Shown one piece after another: positions 33,670 to 42,763 of a stretch of DNA of 56,613 bases (positions within the stretch are counted from its first letter, which is position 1; every line of letters begins with the position of its first letter). Made by a program: the position numbers and the translations under genes. The notes under the pieces are model-generated. The model did no database searches and was not told where the DNA came from. It saw nothing but the letters and a program-made list of their open reading frames with translations. The DNA lies in contig JBOGDQ010000191.1 of NCBI GenBank assembly GCA_050742975.1, positions 1-56,613 of the forward strand. The letters run 5' to 3'. The DNA is from JBDTGE01 sp050742975 (GTDB lineage: Bacteria; Actinomycetota; Actinomycetes; Mycobacteriales; Jatrophihabitantaceae).

Positions 33670-35975
33670 TGCTCCCGACATCCACCTATCGGCTCCAGGT
33701 CCGCCAGTCGTTCGACCTGCATGCGGCCGCGGACGTCTGCGACTACCTCGCGACGCTCGGGGTGGGCGCGCTCTACCTGTCCCCATTGCTGCCGTCGGCT
33801 GCAGGCTCGGACCACGGTTACGACGTCGTCGGCTTCGATCGTGTCGACCCGGCCCGCGGCGGCATCGACGGCTGGACCCGGCTGCTCGCCGCGGCCCGCT
33901 CGCGGGGCCTCGGCGTGGTCGTGGACATCGTGCCGAACCACACCGGCGTGGCCGTGCCGAGCGAGAACGCGGCGTGGTGGTCGCTGCTGCGCGACGGCCA
34001 GGACTCGAAGTACGCGCCCTGGTTCGACGTCGAGTGGACGCTTGGCCGGGTACTGCTGCCGGTGCTGGGCGATGACTTCGAGCCGTCCCAGCTGCGCGTC
34101 GAGGACGGCCAGCTTCGCTACTTCGAGCACAGCTTCCCGCTCGCCTCCGGGACCGAGCCGGCCGCGGGGGAAACCGCGGCGCAGGTGCACGACCGGCAGC
34201 ACTACGAGCTGGTCCACTACAGGCGCGCGGATGCGGAGCAGAACTACCGCCGCTTCTTCGCGGTCACCACGCTGGCCGGGCTGCGGGTCGAGGACGAGGC
34301 GGTGTTCGCGGCCACTCACGAGCAGATCTCCCGCTGGCTGCGGGAGGACAGCGTCGACGGAGTGCGGGTCGATCACCCCGACGGCCTGGCCGATCCGCCC
34401 GGCTACCTCACCCGGCTACGCGCCCTCGCCGGGCCGGATGCGTGGATCACCGTCGAGAAGATCCTCGAGCCCGGCGAGCGGCTGCCGGCGTGGCCGGTCG
34501 ACGGGACGACTGGCTACGACGCCGCGACCGAGGTGGGCGCCCTGTTCCTCGACGCGTCGGCCGAGCGCGAACTGGACACGACGTACCGCGAGCTCACCGG
34601 TGACGAGCGGACGTTCGCCGAGCACGTCGCGGTCGGCAAGCGCGACGCCGCCACGACGATCCTGCAGGCCGAGGTCGCTCGCATGGCGCGGCTCGTCCCC
34701 GACGTCGAGGGCGCCGGCGACGCGCTGGTGGAGCTGCTGGTCGCCTTCCCCGTCTACCGCTCTTACCCTCCCCCGCCGGCTACGCCTTCATTGGCCGGGG
34801 GACCCCCACTCGACGCAGTCGAGCTTCTGGCGCTCGCGATCGAGCGCGCGCGCGCCGTGCGAGCGGATCTGGCCGACCCGATCGGCCGGCTCGCCACTCG
34901 GCTCGTCGACCCTGCGGACGAGCTGTGCGTGCGGTTCCAGCAGACGTCCGGTGCGGTGATGGCCAAGGGAGTCGAGGACACCGCTTACTACCGCTACACC
35001 CGGTTCGTCGCACTGAACGAGGTCGGCGGCGATCCAGCGCGGTTCGGTATCGGCCCCGACGAGTTCCACGCGGCCCAGGCCCGTCGGCAGCAGGACGCGC
35101 CGCGGTCGATGACGACATTGTCCACGCATGACACCAAGCGCGGCGAGGACGTCCGCGCGCGGCTGGCGGTCCTGGCCGAGCTGCCCGACGAGTGGTCGTC
35201 ACTGGCGCGCTCGCTGATGGCCGCCGTCCCGCTCGGCGACCGTCCGTTCGCGTACCTGCTGTGGCAGACGTTCGCCGGGGCCGGGCTGATCGGACGCGAG
35301 CGGATGCACGGCTACGTCGAGAAGGCGATGCGCGAGGCAGCGACCAGCACGAGCTGGCTGGACCCGGACGCGGCCTTCGAACGCACGGTGCATGTCGCCG
35401 TCGATCGGGCCTACGAGGACCCCGCGGTCCGGGTGCCGCTGACCGCGTTCATCGAGCGGATCACCCCGTACGGCTGGACGAACTCGCTCGGGCAGAAGAT
35501 CGTCCAGCTGACGATGCCGGGCGTGCCGGACGTGTACCAGGGCACCGCCTGCTGGGAGGACTCGCTGGTCGATCCGGACAACCGGCGCGCGGTCGATTTC
35601 GACTCGGCCCGAGCGGTGCTCGATCACCTCGACTCGGACGTCCACGCCCCGCCGATCGACCCGAGCGGCGCAGCCAAGCTGTGGGTCGTCTCCCGGACGC
35701 TGCGGCTGCGCCGGGACTGGCCCGACCTGTTCGAGCGTTACGAGCCGGTGTCCGTCGTAGGTTCGGCAGCCGATCACGCGGTCGCGTTCGACCGCGGTGG
35801 CGCGATCACCGTCGCCACCCGGTTACCGGTCGGCCTCGAACGTCGCGGTGGCTGGGCCGACACCACGATCGACGTCGGCCGCGTGACCGACGTCATCAGC
35901 GGGGTGAGCTTCACCGGCCCGATCGTGCTGTGCGAACTGCTGGCCGACTACCCGGTGGCCCTGCTCGTCCGCTGA
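33669..35975 (+). CDS. treY: Maltooligosyl trehalose synthase
   Basis: Converts the reducing end of maltooligosaccharide to a trehalose unit by intramolecular transglycosylation. The 768-residue GH13 enzyme starts MLPTSTYRLQVRQSFDLHAA and has the family-specific LYLSPLLPSAAGSDHGYDVV, VVVDIVPNHTGVAVP, the nucleophile in DGVRVDHPDGLADPPGYL (D235), the acid in WITVEKILEPGERLP (E263) and GVPDVYQGTACWEDSLVDPD. Residues about 366-381 (YPPPPATPSLAGGPPL) come from an in-frame repeat, copy B, in place of the usual VYRTY-linker. ATG overlaps the glgX stop by one base. Confidence 0.95.
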   Translation: MLPTSTYRLQVRQSFDLHAAADVCDYLATLGVGALYLSPLLPSAAGSDHGYDVVGFDRVDPARGGIDGWTRLLAAARSRGLGVVVDIVPNHTGVAVPSENAAWWSLLRDGQDSKYAPWFDVEWTLGRVLLPVLGDDFEPSQLRVEDGQLRYFEHSFPLASGTEPAAGETAAQVHDRQHYELVHYRRADAEQNYRRFFAVTTLAGLRVEDEAVFAATHEQISRWLREDSVDGVRVDHPDGLADPPGYLTRLRALAGPDAWITVEKILEPGERLPAWPVDGTTGYDAATEVGALFLDASAERELDTTYRELTGDERTFAEHVAVGKRDAATTILQAEVARMARLVPDVEGAGDALVELLVAFPVYRSYPPPPATPSLAGGPPLDAVELLALAIERARAVRADLADPIGRLATRLVDPADELCVRFQQTSGAVMAKGVEDTAYYRYTRFVALNEVGGDPARFGIGPDEFHAAQARRQQDAPRSMTTLSTHDTKRGEDVRARLAVLAELPDEWSSLARSLMAAVPLGDRPFAYLLWQTFAGAGLIGRERMHGYVEKAMREAATSTSWLDPDAAFERTVHVAVDRAYEDPAVRVPLTAFIERITPYGWTNSLGQKIVQLTMPGVPDVYQGTACWEDSLVDPDNRRAVDFDSARAVLDHLDSDVHAPPIDPSGAAKLWVVSRTLRLRRDWPDLFERYEPVSVVGSAADHAVAFDRGGAITVATRLPVGLERRGGWADTTIDVGRVTDVISGVSFTGPIVLCELLADYPVALLVR
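34766..34810 (-). repeat. 45-bp nested-palindrome repeat, copy B, inside treY
   Basis: On the minus strand it starts AGTGGGGGTCCCCCGGCCAA and ends CGTAGCCGGCGGGGGAGGG, 36 of 45 bases identical to copy A (25543-25587) without gaps. Relative to the host gene it is in the opposite orientation to copy A, yet both keep the reading frame open. It adds a Pro-rich stretch to TreY just before a helix (AVELLALAIERARAV). Confidence 0.75.
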
Positions 35976-36025
35976 TCCGCTGGGCGACCAGCAGCGCGCG
36001 CAACCAGCCAGACCGTGCGTGATCG

Positions 36026-36064
36026 GCTGCGGGTTGTGGTTGCTGTGCGACCACAACCCGCAGC
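36026..36064. terminator. Perfect 15-bp hairpin between treY and the permease gene
   Basis: GCTGCGGGTTGTGGT (36026-36040) and ACCACAACCCGCAGC (36050-36064) form a perfect stem around a 9-base loop. It lies 50 bp after the treY stop and 39 bp before the next start, followed by a partly T-rich GATGTTGGTTGTTGATC. It may end or attenuate transcription within the tre cluster, or be a repeat-type element. Stem is certain, function is inference. Confidence 0.55.
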
Positions 36065-36102
36065 TGATGTTGGTTGTTGATCAGCCGTCGTAGGCTTTCG
36101 CG

Positions 36103-38760
36103 GTGAGCAGGCACGGTGGGAGCGCGCCGCGTGGCGGCCCGTTCACCGCCTCACCGTGGACTCGTGCGCCGCTGTTGCTCCTCCGCCGACCCGCCGTGTT
36201 CCTCGCCGTCGTGGCGGCCACCGCCGTGCTCGCGATCGCCGCATCGTCCGGGATGCTGTTCCTGTCCACGCTGGACACGGCCAGCCTGCGGGCCCAAGCC
36301 GCGGACGACTGCCCCGAAGCCAGCATGCCGTTCGTAGCCGGCTACGTGAACGGCGATCACCTGGCGTCCGAGAACGTCGCCGGCGCCGCGGCGATGCGCA
36401 GGGCGGGTGCGCTCGGCGCGCCGTACTGGGTCGACGTCGTCCGTAGTCAGATCCAGGCCACGCCCGTCGCGCTGTACGCCCGTTCCGGTGCATTGGCGCA
36501 CGTAAGCACGCTGACGCCGGATCGTGGTCAGGCCGGTGCCTGGTTCCCGGACGACTTCGCGGCGAAGCTGAGTCTGCACCCGGGAAGCGTCATCCGCACC
36601 AACACGAACGTGCCGATCCGCGTCGCCGGGATCTACCGCAACCTCTCGCCCGACCCGTTTCACCTGGCCAACCTGCCGCGCTACTGGTGCACGTGGAAGA
36701 GCCTGATCCTGCAGAAGCTGACCGACTTCGGGACGCCGCCGTTGCTTATCTCGGACGTGCAGACCGTCACCGACGTCCTCGGCCCGTTCGGCTCTCCGGC
36801 GGTGGAGGACGGCGTGGTGAACACCTACAGCGCGGCGGTGAGCTGGTACGACCCCATCCCGGTCACAGCAATCTCGGCGAGCGTGGCCCGCGCCGCCGAC
36901 CGCCATGCCCGGACCGCGGCCGCCGCGTTCTTCGGGTCGAACCACTGGGCGGGGTCTGCGAACGGCCGCGCGTATGGCACCGGCGAGAGTGTCTCCGGCC
37001 CGCCGGATCTGCTCGCGGCCAAGCTCGCCACGGCGGCTCGGGTACGGCGCGGCCTGACCGGGTCGGTGCTGCCGATCGACCTCGCCGGAGCCCTCGTCGC
37101 GCTGCTGCTCGTCGCCGGTGCGGGTGCCTTCTGGACCGCCCACCGCTCGCGCGAGATCGACCTGCTCGTGTCCCGCGGCGTCGGCCCGACGGCCCTCGCG
37201 GCGAAGGCCGTGCTGGAAACCCTGCCGGCCGCACTCGCCGGCCTCGCCGCCGGTGTCGCAGCGTCGGTTGCGCTCGTGCGGAGCGTCGGTCCGGCGGCCA
37301 GCTTCGCCCCGGGTGCCTGGGACCACGCGATCATCGCTGCAGGCGGAGCGGTGCTGGCCGGGCTGCTGCTGATCGCGGCCATCGCGGCGTTCGCCGGGCG
37401 GGACCGGACGATGGGCGCGGCCCGGTCCCGCACGCGGCACCTGCCGTTGGAGCTCGTGCTGGTGGCGCTGGCGATCTGGACGTGGCTGCGCATCCGCGGC
37501 GGCAACGGGATCACGGTCCAGCACAACGTGGTGCACGTCGATCCGGTGGTGCTGCTGTTCCCGCTGCTCGGTGCCACCGGGGTCCTGCTGCTCGCCGGTC
37601 GGCTGGCCGCGATCCCGATCCCGAGGCTCGCGCGGCTCACCAGGGGTATCGGCCGCGCCGGCTACCTGGCGTTGCGCCGGATCGGAGGATCGCGGGCGGT
37701 GGCGATCGGGCTGCTCGTCGGCACTGCGCTGCCGTGCGCACTGCTCGCCTACGCCAGCACGGTCAGCCGCGGCGTGCACACCGAGATCGCCCGCAAGTAC
37801 CAGACCAACCTGGGCGCGCCGGTCGTGCTGGAGATGATCGGGATCCACAACGTCGACCCGCAACTGCACGGGCACGGCACCGCGGTCGCGATCTACCCGC
37901 AGGCCGCCACGGCCGACGGCGGACTGACCGTGCTGGGATTGGATCCGGCGACGTTCGACGCCTTCGCGTTCACCACCGCCGGGCAACGCCACGACGTGAG
38001 CCGGCTGCGCAGCGCACGCGACGGCAGCGCCGCGCGGGCCGTCCTGATCCGTGCCGGATCGGGCGCTTCCCCGACGTCGGTACAGCTCGGCGCGACCCGG
38101 CTGGACGTGCACGTGATCGCGCGCAGCGATGTGTTTCCCGGCCTGCGCAGCCCGTCCGTCCCGATGCTCGTGGTGAACCGGGCCGTCCTCGCGGACGTCG
38201 ACACCAATGTCGATCGGAGCAACGAGGTGTGGACGACACCGGGCCGGCTTCGCGCCGTCAGCACCCTCGTTCAGCGCGAGGGCTACAGCATCCTCGGTGA
38301 ACTGGACCCGCAAGTACGCATCGGGAACACCGGTCTGCTTCCGCTCACCTGGATCTTCGGCTACCTGCGCGCCCTGGCGATCCTCGTCGGTGCCGTCGCG
38401 ATCGCCGCTCTCGTGTTCGCCCTCGGTGCGCGGACCAGGCGGCGCACCGTGTCGTACGTGATGAGCCGGCGGATGGGCCTCACGCAGGGCACCCACCTTC
38501 GCTCGCTGCTGATCGAACTGGCGGTGGTGGTCGGCTCCGGCTGGCTGATCGGGACGGCCGTCGGCCTGGCCGGCTACGCCCTGCTGCTCGGTTCGTTGGA
38601 CCTGTATCCGGCGCTGCCGCCCGGTGCCGAGTTCGGGCTGCCCGGGCTGGCCCTCGTCGGCACGGCCGGTGCTGTCGTCGTGTTGATCACGATCGCCGCG
38701 GTGTCCACGCACCTCGTCGCCGAACGCGCGACGCCTGCGGAGATCCTGCGGCTCGAGTGA
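36103..38760 (+). CDS. FtsX-like ABC-type permease, orphan
   Basis: An 885-residue membrane protein. It has one N-terminal membrane segment (about 29-52), a large extracytoplasmic domain (55-315), a first cluster of membrane segments (about 327-550, including LAGALVALLLVAGAGAFWTA and VLLFPLLGATGVLLLAGRLA), a second outer domain (about 560-755) and a C-terminal cluster (about 757-875, with FGYLRALAILVGAVAIAALV). The C-terminus ERATPAEILRLE is typical of MacB/FtsX-type permeases. No ATPase gene is adjacent. The GTG start is 36103; treZ overlaps the stop by GTGA. The substrate is unknown, and a link to trehalose rests on position only. Confidence 0.75.
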   Translation: MSRHGGSAPRGGPFTASPWTRAPLLLLRRPAVFLAVVAATAVLAIAASSGMLFLSTLDTASLRAQAADDCPEASMPFVAGYVNGDHLASENVAGAAAMRRAGALGAPYWVDVVRSQIQATPVALYARSGALAHVSTLTPDRGQAGAWFPDDFAAKLSLHPGSVIRTNTNVPIRVAGIYRNLSPDPFHLANLPRYWCTWKSLILQKLTDFGTPPLLISDVQTVTDVLGPFGSPAVEDGVVNTYSAAVSWYDPIPVTAISASVARAADRHARTAAAAFFGSNHWAGSANGRAYGTGESVSGPPDLLAAKLATAARVRRGLTGSVLPIDLAGALVALLLVAGAGAFWTAHRSREIDLLVSRGVGPTALAAKAVLETLPAALAGLAAGVAASVALVRSVGPAASFAPGAWDHAIIAAGGAVLAGLLLIAAIAAFAGRDRTMGAARSRTRHLPLELVLVALAIWTWLRIRGGNGITVQHNVVHVDPVVLLFPLLGATGVLLLAGRLAAIPIPRLARLTRGIGRAGYLALRRIGGSRAVAIGLLVGTALPCALLAYASTVSRGVHTEIARKYQTNLGAPVVLEMIGIHNVDPQLHGHGTAVAIYPQAATADGGLTVLGLDPATFDAFAFTTAGQRHDVSRLRSARDGSAARAVLIRAGSGASPTSVQLGATRLDVHVIARSDVFPGLRSPSVPMLVVNRAVLADVDTNVDRSNEVWTTPGRLRAVSTLVQREGYSILGELDPQVRIGNTGLLPLTWIFGYLRALAILVGAVAIAALVFALGARTRRRTVSYVMSRRMGLTQGTHLRSLLIELAVVVGSGWLIGTAVGLAGYALLLGSLDLYPALPPGAEFGLPGLALVGTAGAVVVLITIAAVSTHLVAERATPAEILRLE

Positions 38761-40493
38761 GCATCGGTCTCGTTAGGGTGGAGCCGGTGACGTCGATACG
38801 CGTGTGGGCACCGAATGCATCCCGGGTACGGCTGCGGACGGGCGAGCGCACCGCACCGATGAGCGCCGAGGACAACGGCTGGTGGAGCGGGCCCGACCTC
38901 GCGCCGGGTACCGACTACGCCTTCCTGCTCGATTCGGACGAGCCGCTGCCAGACCCGGCCTCGCGATGGCAGGCCGCCGGAGTGCACGGGCCCAGCCGCG
39001 TGTACGACCAGGGCGCCTATCCGTGGGGCGACGCCGCCTGGGCCGGCCGCACGCTCGACGGCGCGGTCCTGTACGAACTGCACGTCGGGACCTTCACGCC
39101 CGGCGCCACCCTGGAGTCGGCGATCGAGCGGCTCGATCACCTCGTCGGGCTGGGGATCACGCACGTCGAGCTGCTGCCGGTCAACGCGGTCAACGGGGTC
39201 TGGAACTGGGGCTACGACGGTGTGGACTGGTACGCGGTGCACGAGCCGTACGGCGGACCGGACGCGCTCAAGCGGTTCGTCGACGCCTGCCACGCGCGCG
39301 GTCTCGCGGCCGTGCTCGACGTCGTCTACAACCACCTCGGCGCGTCGGGGAACTACCTGCCACTGTTCGGGCCGTACCTGAAGTCCGGACGCAGCACGTG
39401 GGGCGCCCTGATCAACCTCGAGGAGCCGGCCGTCCGCACATTCATCCTCGAGAACGCACTGATGTGGCTGCGCGACTTCCACCTGGACGGGCTGCGGCTC
39501 GATGCCGTCCACGCATTGCACGACGACTCCCCCACACACATCCTGGCCGAGCTGTCCGCAGCGGTCGCCGACCTCGCTGCCGTGCAGCACCGCCCGCTGA
39601 CTCTCATCGCCGAGTCCGACCTCAACGATCCGGTGATGATCACCGGGCGTCCGGCCGGCCACGGCATGGACGCGCAGTGGGACGACGACGTGCACCACGC
39701 CCTGCACGCGGCGCTCACCGGCGAGCGGCAGGGCTACTACTGCGACTTCGGTCCGCTGTCCGTGCTGGCCAAGGTGCTGACGTCGGCCTTCCTGCACGAC
39801 GGCACCTACTCGACGTTCCGTGGCCGCGTCCACGGTGCGCCGGTCGATCGCGCGAGCACGTCCGGACGGCGGTTCGTGGCCTGCCTGCAGAACCACGACC
39901 AGGTCGGCAATCGCGCCGTCGGGAACCGACTGGCCGAACTCACCTCGGCCGCCCTGCTCCGGGTTGGTGCCGTGCTGCTGCTCACCTCTCCGTTCACGCC
40001 GATGCTCTGGATGGGTGAGGAGTGGGCCGCGTCGACCCGCTGGCCGTTCTTCACCTCGCACCCCGAGCCGGAGCTGGCACGAGCGACCGGCCGGGGCCGG
40101 CTGAACGAGTTCGCCGACCACGGCTGGGACGTGTCGCAGATGATCGATCCGCAGGATCCGGCCGCCTACCGCCGCGCGATCCTCGCCTGGGACGAACTCG
40201 CCGAGCCGGAGCACCGCTCCGCGCTGGAGCTCTACCGGGCGCTCATCGCGCTGCGCGCGGCCGAACCCGCCTTGCGCGACAGTGATCTCAGTGCGGTGTC
40301 AGTCGACTACGACGAGGACGAGCGGTGGATCGTCGTGCACCGTGGCCGGTTCCGCGTCGTTGCGAATCTGTCGGGCCAGGCACGGACCGTGCCGATCACG
40401 ACTCGCGGGGTCCGGCTCGCGACGGGCCCGGTCGAGCTGGCTGCCGACGCGGTCACGCTCGGGCCCGAGTCAGCGGCCGTCCTCGAGAGCTGA
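38757..40493 (+). CDS. treZ: Malto-oligosyltrehalose trehalohydrolase
   Basis: Releases free trehalose from maltooligosyl trehalose made by TreY. The 578-residue GH13 enzyme has an N-terminal domain (SIRVWAPNASRVRLRTGERT), the barrel motif ELLPVNAVNGVWNWGYDGVD, DVVYNHLGASGNYLP, the nucleophile in DGLRLDAVHALHDDSP (D249), the acid in LTLIAESDLNDP (E286) and CLQNHDQVGNRAVGNRL. The GTG at 38757 overlaps the permease stop (GTGA); GTG 38787 (VTSIRVWAP) is an alternative with a TAGGGTGGAG stretch upstream and fits the family start better. It closes the tre cluster. Confidence 0.94.
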   Translation: MSIGLVRVEPVTSIRVWAPNASRVRLRTGERTAPMSAEDNGWWSGPDLAPGTDYAFLLDSDEPLPDPASRWQAAGVHGPSRVYDQGAYPWGDAAWAGRTLDGAVLYELHVGTFTPGATLESAIERLDHLVGLGITHVELLPVNAVNGVWNWGYDGVDWYAVHEPYGGPDALKRFVDACHARGLAAVLDVVYNHLGASGNYLPLFGPYLKSGRSTWGALINLEEPAVRTFILENALMWLRDFHLDGLRLDAVHALHDDSPTHILAELSAAVADLAAVQHRPLTLIAESDLNDPVMITGRPAGHGMDAQWDDDVHHALHAALTGERQGYYCDFGPLSVLAKVLTSAFLHDGTYSTFRGRVHGAPVDRASTSGRRFVACLQNHDQVGNRAVGNRLAELTSAALLRVGAVLLLTSPFTPMLWMGEEWAASTRWPFFTSHPEPELARATGRGRLNEFADHGWDVSQMIDPQDPAAYRRAILAWDELAEPEHRSALELYRALIALRAAEPALRDSDLSAVSVDYDEDERWIVVHRGRFRVVANLSGQARTVPITTRGVRLATGPVELAADAVTLGPESAAVLES

Positions 40494-40739
40494 GCTCGTC
40501 GCGACATCGGTCGGGTCGCGGGTCATCGCGATGCCGTGCTTGAGCGTGAGCATCGTCAGGCTGGCCTGGACCTGCGCGCGGCTGGTCCGCCGCCGGATCT
40601 CCAGCGGCAGCCGGCCCCACACCGCATCGACGATCTCGTCCGCCGTCACGTCGCCCACGGTCTCGGTGCGCTCGCGCACGTCGCGATCGTGGCGGGAGAG
40701 GGCGTCCTCGATCCAGCCGCGCAGCTCGGTCCGGTTCAC
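40470..40739 (-). CDS. Small hypothetical protein
   Basis: An 89-residue predicted protein (VNRTELRGWIEDALSRHDRD, then GDVTADEIVDAVWGRLPLEI), mostly helical and charged, of a type seen as small actinobacterial hypotheticals. It follows the AI-2E transporter gene by 19 bp on the same strand, so it is probably the last gene of that operon. Its 3-prime end overlaps the end of the convergent treZ by 24 bp. The GTG start at 40739 is the best fit; the frame is open further upstream but would run into the transporter gene. Confidence 0.5.
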   Translation of the reverse strand: MNRTELRGWIEDALSRHDRDVRERTETVGDVTADEIVDAVWGRLPLEIRRRTSRAQVQASLTMLTLKHGIAMTRDPTDVATSSALEDGR

Positions 40740-40758
40740 GCTTCCAGTCTGCGCCCGG

Positions 40759-41961
40759 CTACGTCGCGTCCTGCCGCCGGACCCACACCTCCTGAACCAG
40801 CAGCTTGACGGCTGCGGCGGTCGGCAGGGCGAGCAGCGCGCCGACGATTCCGCCGAGCGAGCCACCGATGAGCACGGCGACGATCGTCATGATCTCGGGC
40901 ACGTCGACGGACGAGCGCATCACCCTCGGGTACACGACATAACCCTCGATCGGCTCGTAGATCACGTAGACGAGCAGGACGATCAACCCGGTGTGCAGCG
41001 ACGTCGCCAGCGCGATCACGGTCACCGTTGCGGCCCCGGTGATCGATCCGACGAGCGGGACGAGGTCCAGCAGCGCGACGACGAACGCCAGCGGCAGCGC
41101 GTACTGGCCGAGCCCGACGCAGAACAGCAGGATCAGCGTCACCGTTCCGGCGAGCAGGGCAACCAGGACCGCTCCGATCACGTACCCGCCGACGCGGCGC
41201 AGAATCTCGTCCCCCAGCTGCGCGACGCGGTCACGGCGGGAGGCGGGCGCCAGCGCGTACGCGGTGCGCTTCGTCTGCGGCAGGGCAGCGAGGAAGTACA
41301 CCGTCATCACGATGATCACAAAGGTGTTCACCACGGCGCCGAGGACGGTGAGCCCGACGTTGAACGCGCCACCGAAGATCCGCCGCATCAGGTTCGGGTC
41401 CTGCAGCTTGTCCTGCAGCGTCGCGAGGAAGTGGTAGCGGTTGTCCAGTTGGCGGATGGACCGGTGCCGGCGCAGGTCGTTCACCAGGTGCGGCAGGTCG
41501 TCCACGAACGAGGACAGCTGGTTGCTCAGCACGCCGACGAGCACGGCGACCACCACGGTGAGCACGCCGAGCACGGCGACCGTCACGATGAGGACGGCCC
41601 AGCGGCGGTGGATCCCGCGCCGCATCAGCAACTCGACGATCGGGTTCAGGCCGACGGCCAGAAACATCGAGACCAGGATCAGGATGAGGACGGACTGGAC
41701 GTCGCGCACCGCGAACCCGATCGCCAGCGCGATCAGGACGCCCAGGGTCGTCAGGAACCCGCGGTAGAACGCGCCGGAGCGCGACAGCGCCGGACCGGGC
41801 CGGCCGAACGGGTTGTCGGTGTCGACGGCGTCGCCGGTGCGCTCGAACAGCGACTCGGCCACAGCCTTCGCAGCAGGGGTATCGACGCCCGCAGCGTCGG
41901 GAGCCGCGGCGACGTCCTGGCCCTCGGGCTCGGTCCCGGACGGGTCACCGCCGCGTGCCAT
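40759..41961 (-). CDS. AI-2E family transporter
   Basis: A 400-residue membrane protein of the AI-2E (TqsA/PerM-like) family. After a soluble N-terminus of about 70 residues come about eight membrane segments, including TLGVLIALAIGFAVRDVQSV, LILVSMFLAVGLNPIVELLM, VLIVTVAVLGVLTVVVAVLV, and the conserved LPLAFVVALLDLVPLVGSIT and YEPIEGYVVYPRVMRSSVDV. Family members export diverse small molecules or sodium; the substrate here is unknown. It lies between an EcsC-like gene upstream and a small hypothetical gene downstream. Confidence 0.9.
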   Translation of the reverse strand: MARGGDPSGTEPEGQDVAAAPDAAGVDTPAAKAVAESLFERTGDAVDTDNPFGRPGPALSRSGAFYRGFLTTLGVLIALAIGFAVRDVQSVLILILVSMFLAVGLNPIVELLMRRGIHRRWAVLIVTVAVLGVLTVVVAVLVGVLSNQLSSFVDDLPHLVNDLRRHRSIRQLDNRYHFLATLQDKLQDPNLMRRIFGGAFNVGLTVLGAVVNTFVIIVMTVYFLAALPQTKRTAYALAPASRRDRVAQLGDEILRRVGGYVIGAVLVALLAGTVTLILLFCVGLGQYALPLAFVVALLDLVPLVGSITGAATVTVIALATSLHTGLIVLLVYVIYEPIEGYVVYPRVMRSSVDVPEIMTIVAVLIGGSLGGIVGALLALPTAAAVKLLVQEVWVRRQDAT

Positions 41962-42069
41962 CAGCTCTCCACACGCTGACCATCGTGCCGGAAGGACGGC
42001 CCTAATCGGGGGAGGCTGGATCGCGCCGACGACGACACCGCGCTGCCCGCGTTCGCTCGCGAGCGCGCC

Positions 42070-42756
42070 TCACGGGAGCGGGTCGACGTCGATCACCCGC
42101 CCCGGGAACGACGCGGGAGCCTGGCCGAACGCCCGGCGCGCTGCAGTGATCGCGGCCCGGGCCAGCGCGGCGTTACCTGCGGCGCCGATGCCGGCACCGA
42201 TGCCGAGTGGCAGCGCGCGGCCCACGAGCAGCGCACCCTGCCGGGCTCCGAAGCGCGTCAACAGCAGGTGCGCCAGCCGGGCGTTGATCCCGGCGATCTT
42301 GCTCTTGGCGTCCGGGCGGTTGATCACCTGCGCCCAGTGCCGGCCTGCGCCTGCCATGTCGTCGATCGCTGCGGCGCCCTCCCCGCCCACCAGCACACCG
42401 AGAACCAGCGCGCGGCGGACATCCGGGTTGCTCACCGGCACGCCGTGCAGTTCAGCCAGGGCCAGCACGTACATCGCGGTGGCCGAGACGAACGCGGTGA
42501 TCTCCGCTGCCCCGGCCGCGACCGACGTCGCCGTGCCCACCCCGGGGACGGCGGCCGCTCCCCCGGACGCTGCACCGATCCCCACCGCCGCAGCCGTGTA
42601 GCGCCGTTCCAGCTGTGCCACGACCATCGCCGGCGACGCGTGCGGCTGCTTGGACCGCACCCGCTCGAGGTAGGCCTGCACGATCGGCCGCTGGACCTTG
42701 AGGGCCTTGTCCAGCGCCGTGTCGAGCGCGTGCTCGACCGACTTCGGAACCGCCAC
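42070..42756 (-). CDS. EcsC-like membrane-associated protein
   Basis: A 228-residue protein resembling actinobacterial EcsC-related hypotheticals: a start VAVPKSVEHALDTALDKALK, a glycine/alanine-rich pair of membrane segments (GIGAASGGAAAVPGVGTATS and AAGAAEITAFVSATAMYVLA), the LAELHGVPVSNPDVRRALVL segment and a C-terminal GARQGALLVGRALPLGIGAG membrane hairpin. Function unknown. GTG 42756 is preferred to the TTG at 42771 because GGCGGAAG precedes it. It starts 8 bp after the end of the broken zapE gene, on the same strand. Confidence 0.72.
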   Translation of the reverse strand: MAVPKSVEHALDTALDKALKVQRPIVQAYLERVRSKQPHASPAMVVAQLERRYTAAAVGIGAASGGAAAVPGVGTATSVAAGAAEITAFVSATAMYVLALAELHGVPVSNPDVRRALVLGVLVGGEGAAAIDDMAGAGRHWAQVINRPDAKSKIAGINARLAHLLLTRFGARQGALLVGRALPLGIGAGIGAAGNAALARAAITAARRAFGQAPASFPGRVIDVDPLP

Positions 42757-42763
42757 CTTCCGC

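Noticed and set aside
29260..33786. A 1508-codon open frame on the minus strand
   Set aside because: It runs antisense through the serpin, membrane-protein and glgX genes, all of which have clear family motifs. Its translation is low-complexity Arg/Val/Asp-rich sequence, typical of the antisense frame of GC-rich genes.
36151..38712. An 853-codon open frame on the minus strand
   Set aside because: Exactly antisense to the FtsX-like permease, with a translation rich in Asp, Gln, Arg and His and no recognisable domain. It is a codon-bias shadow.
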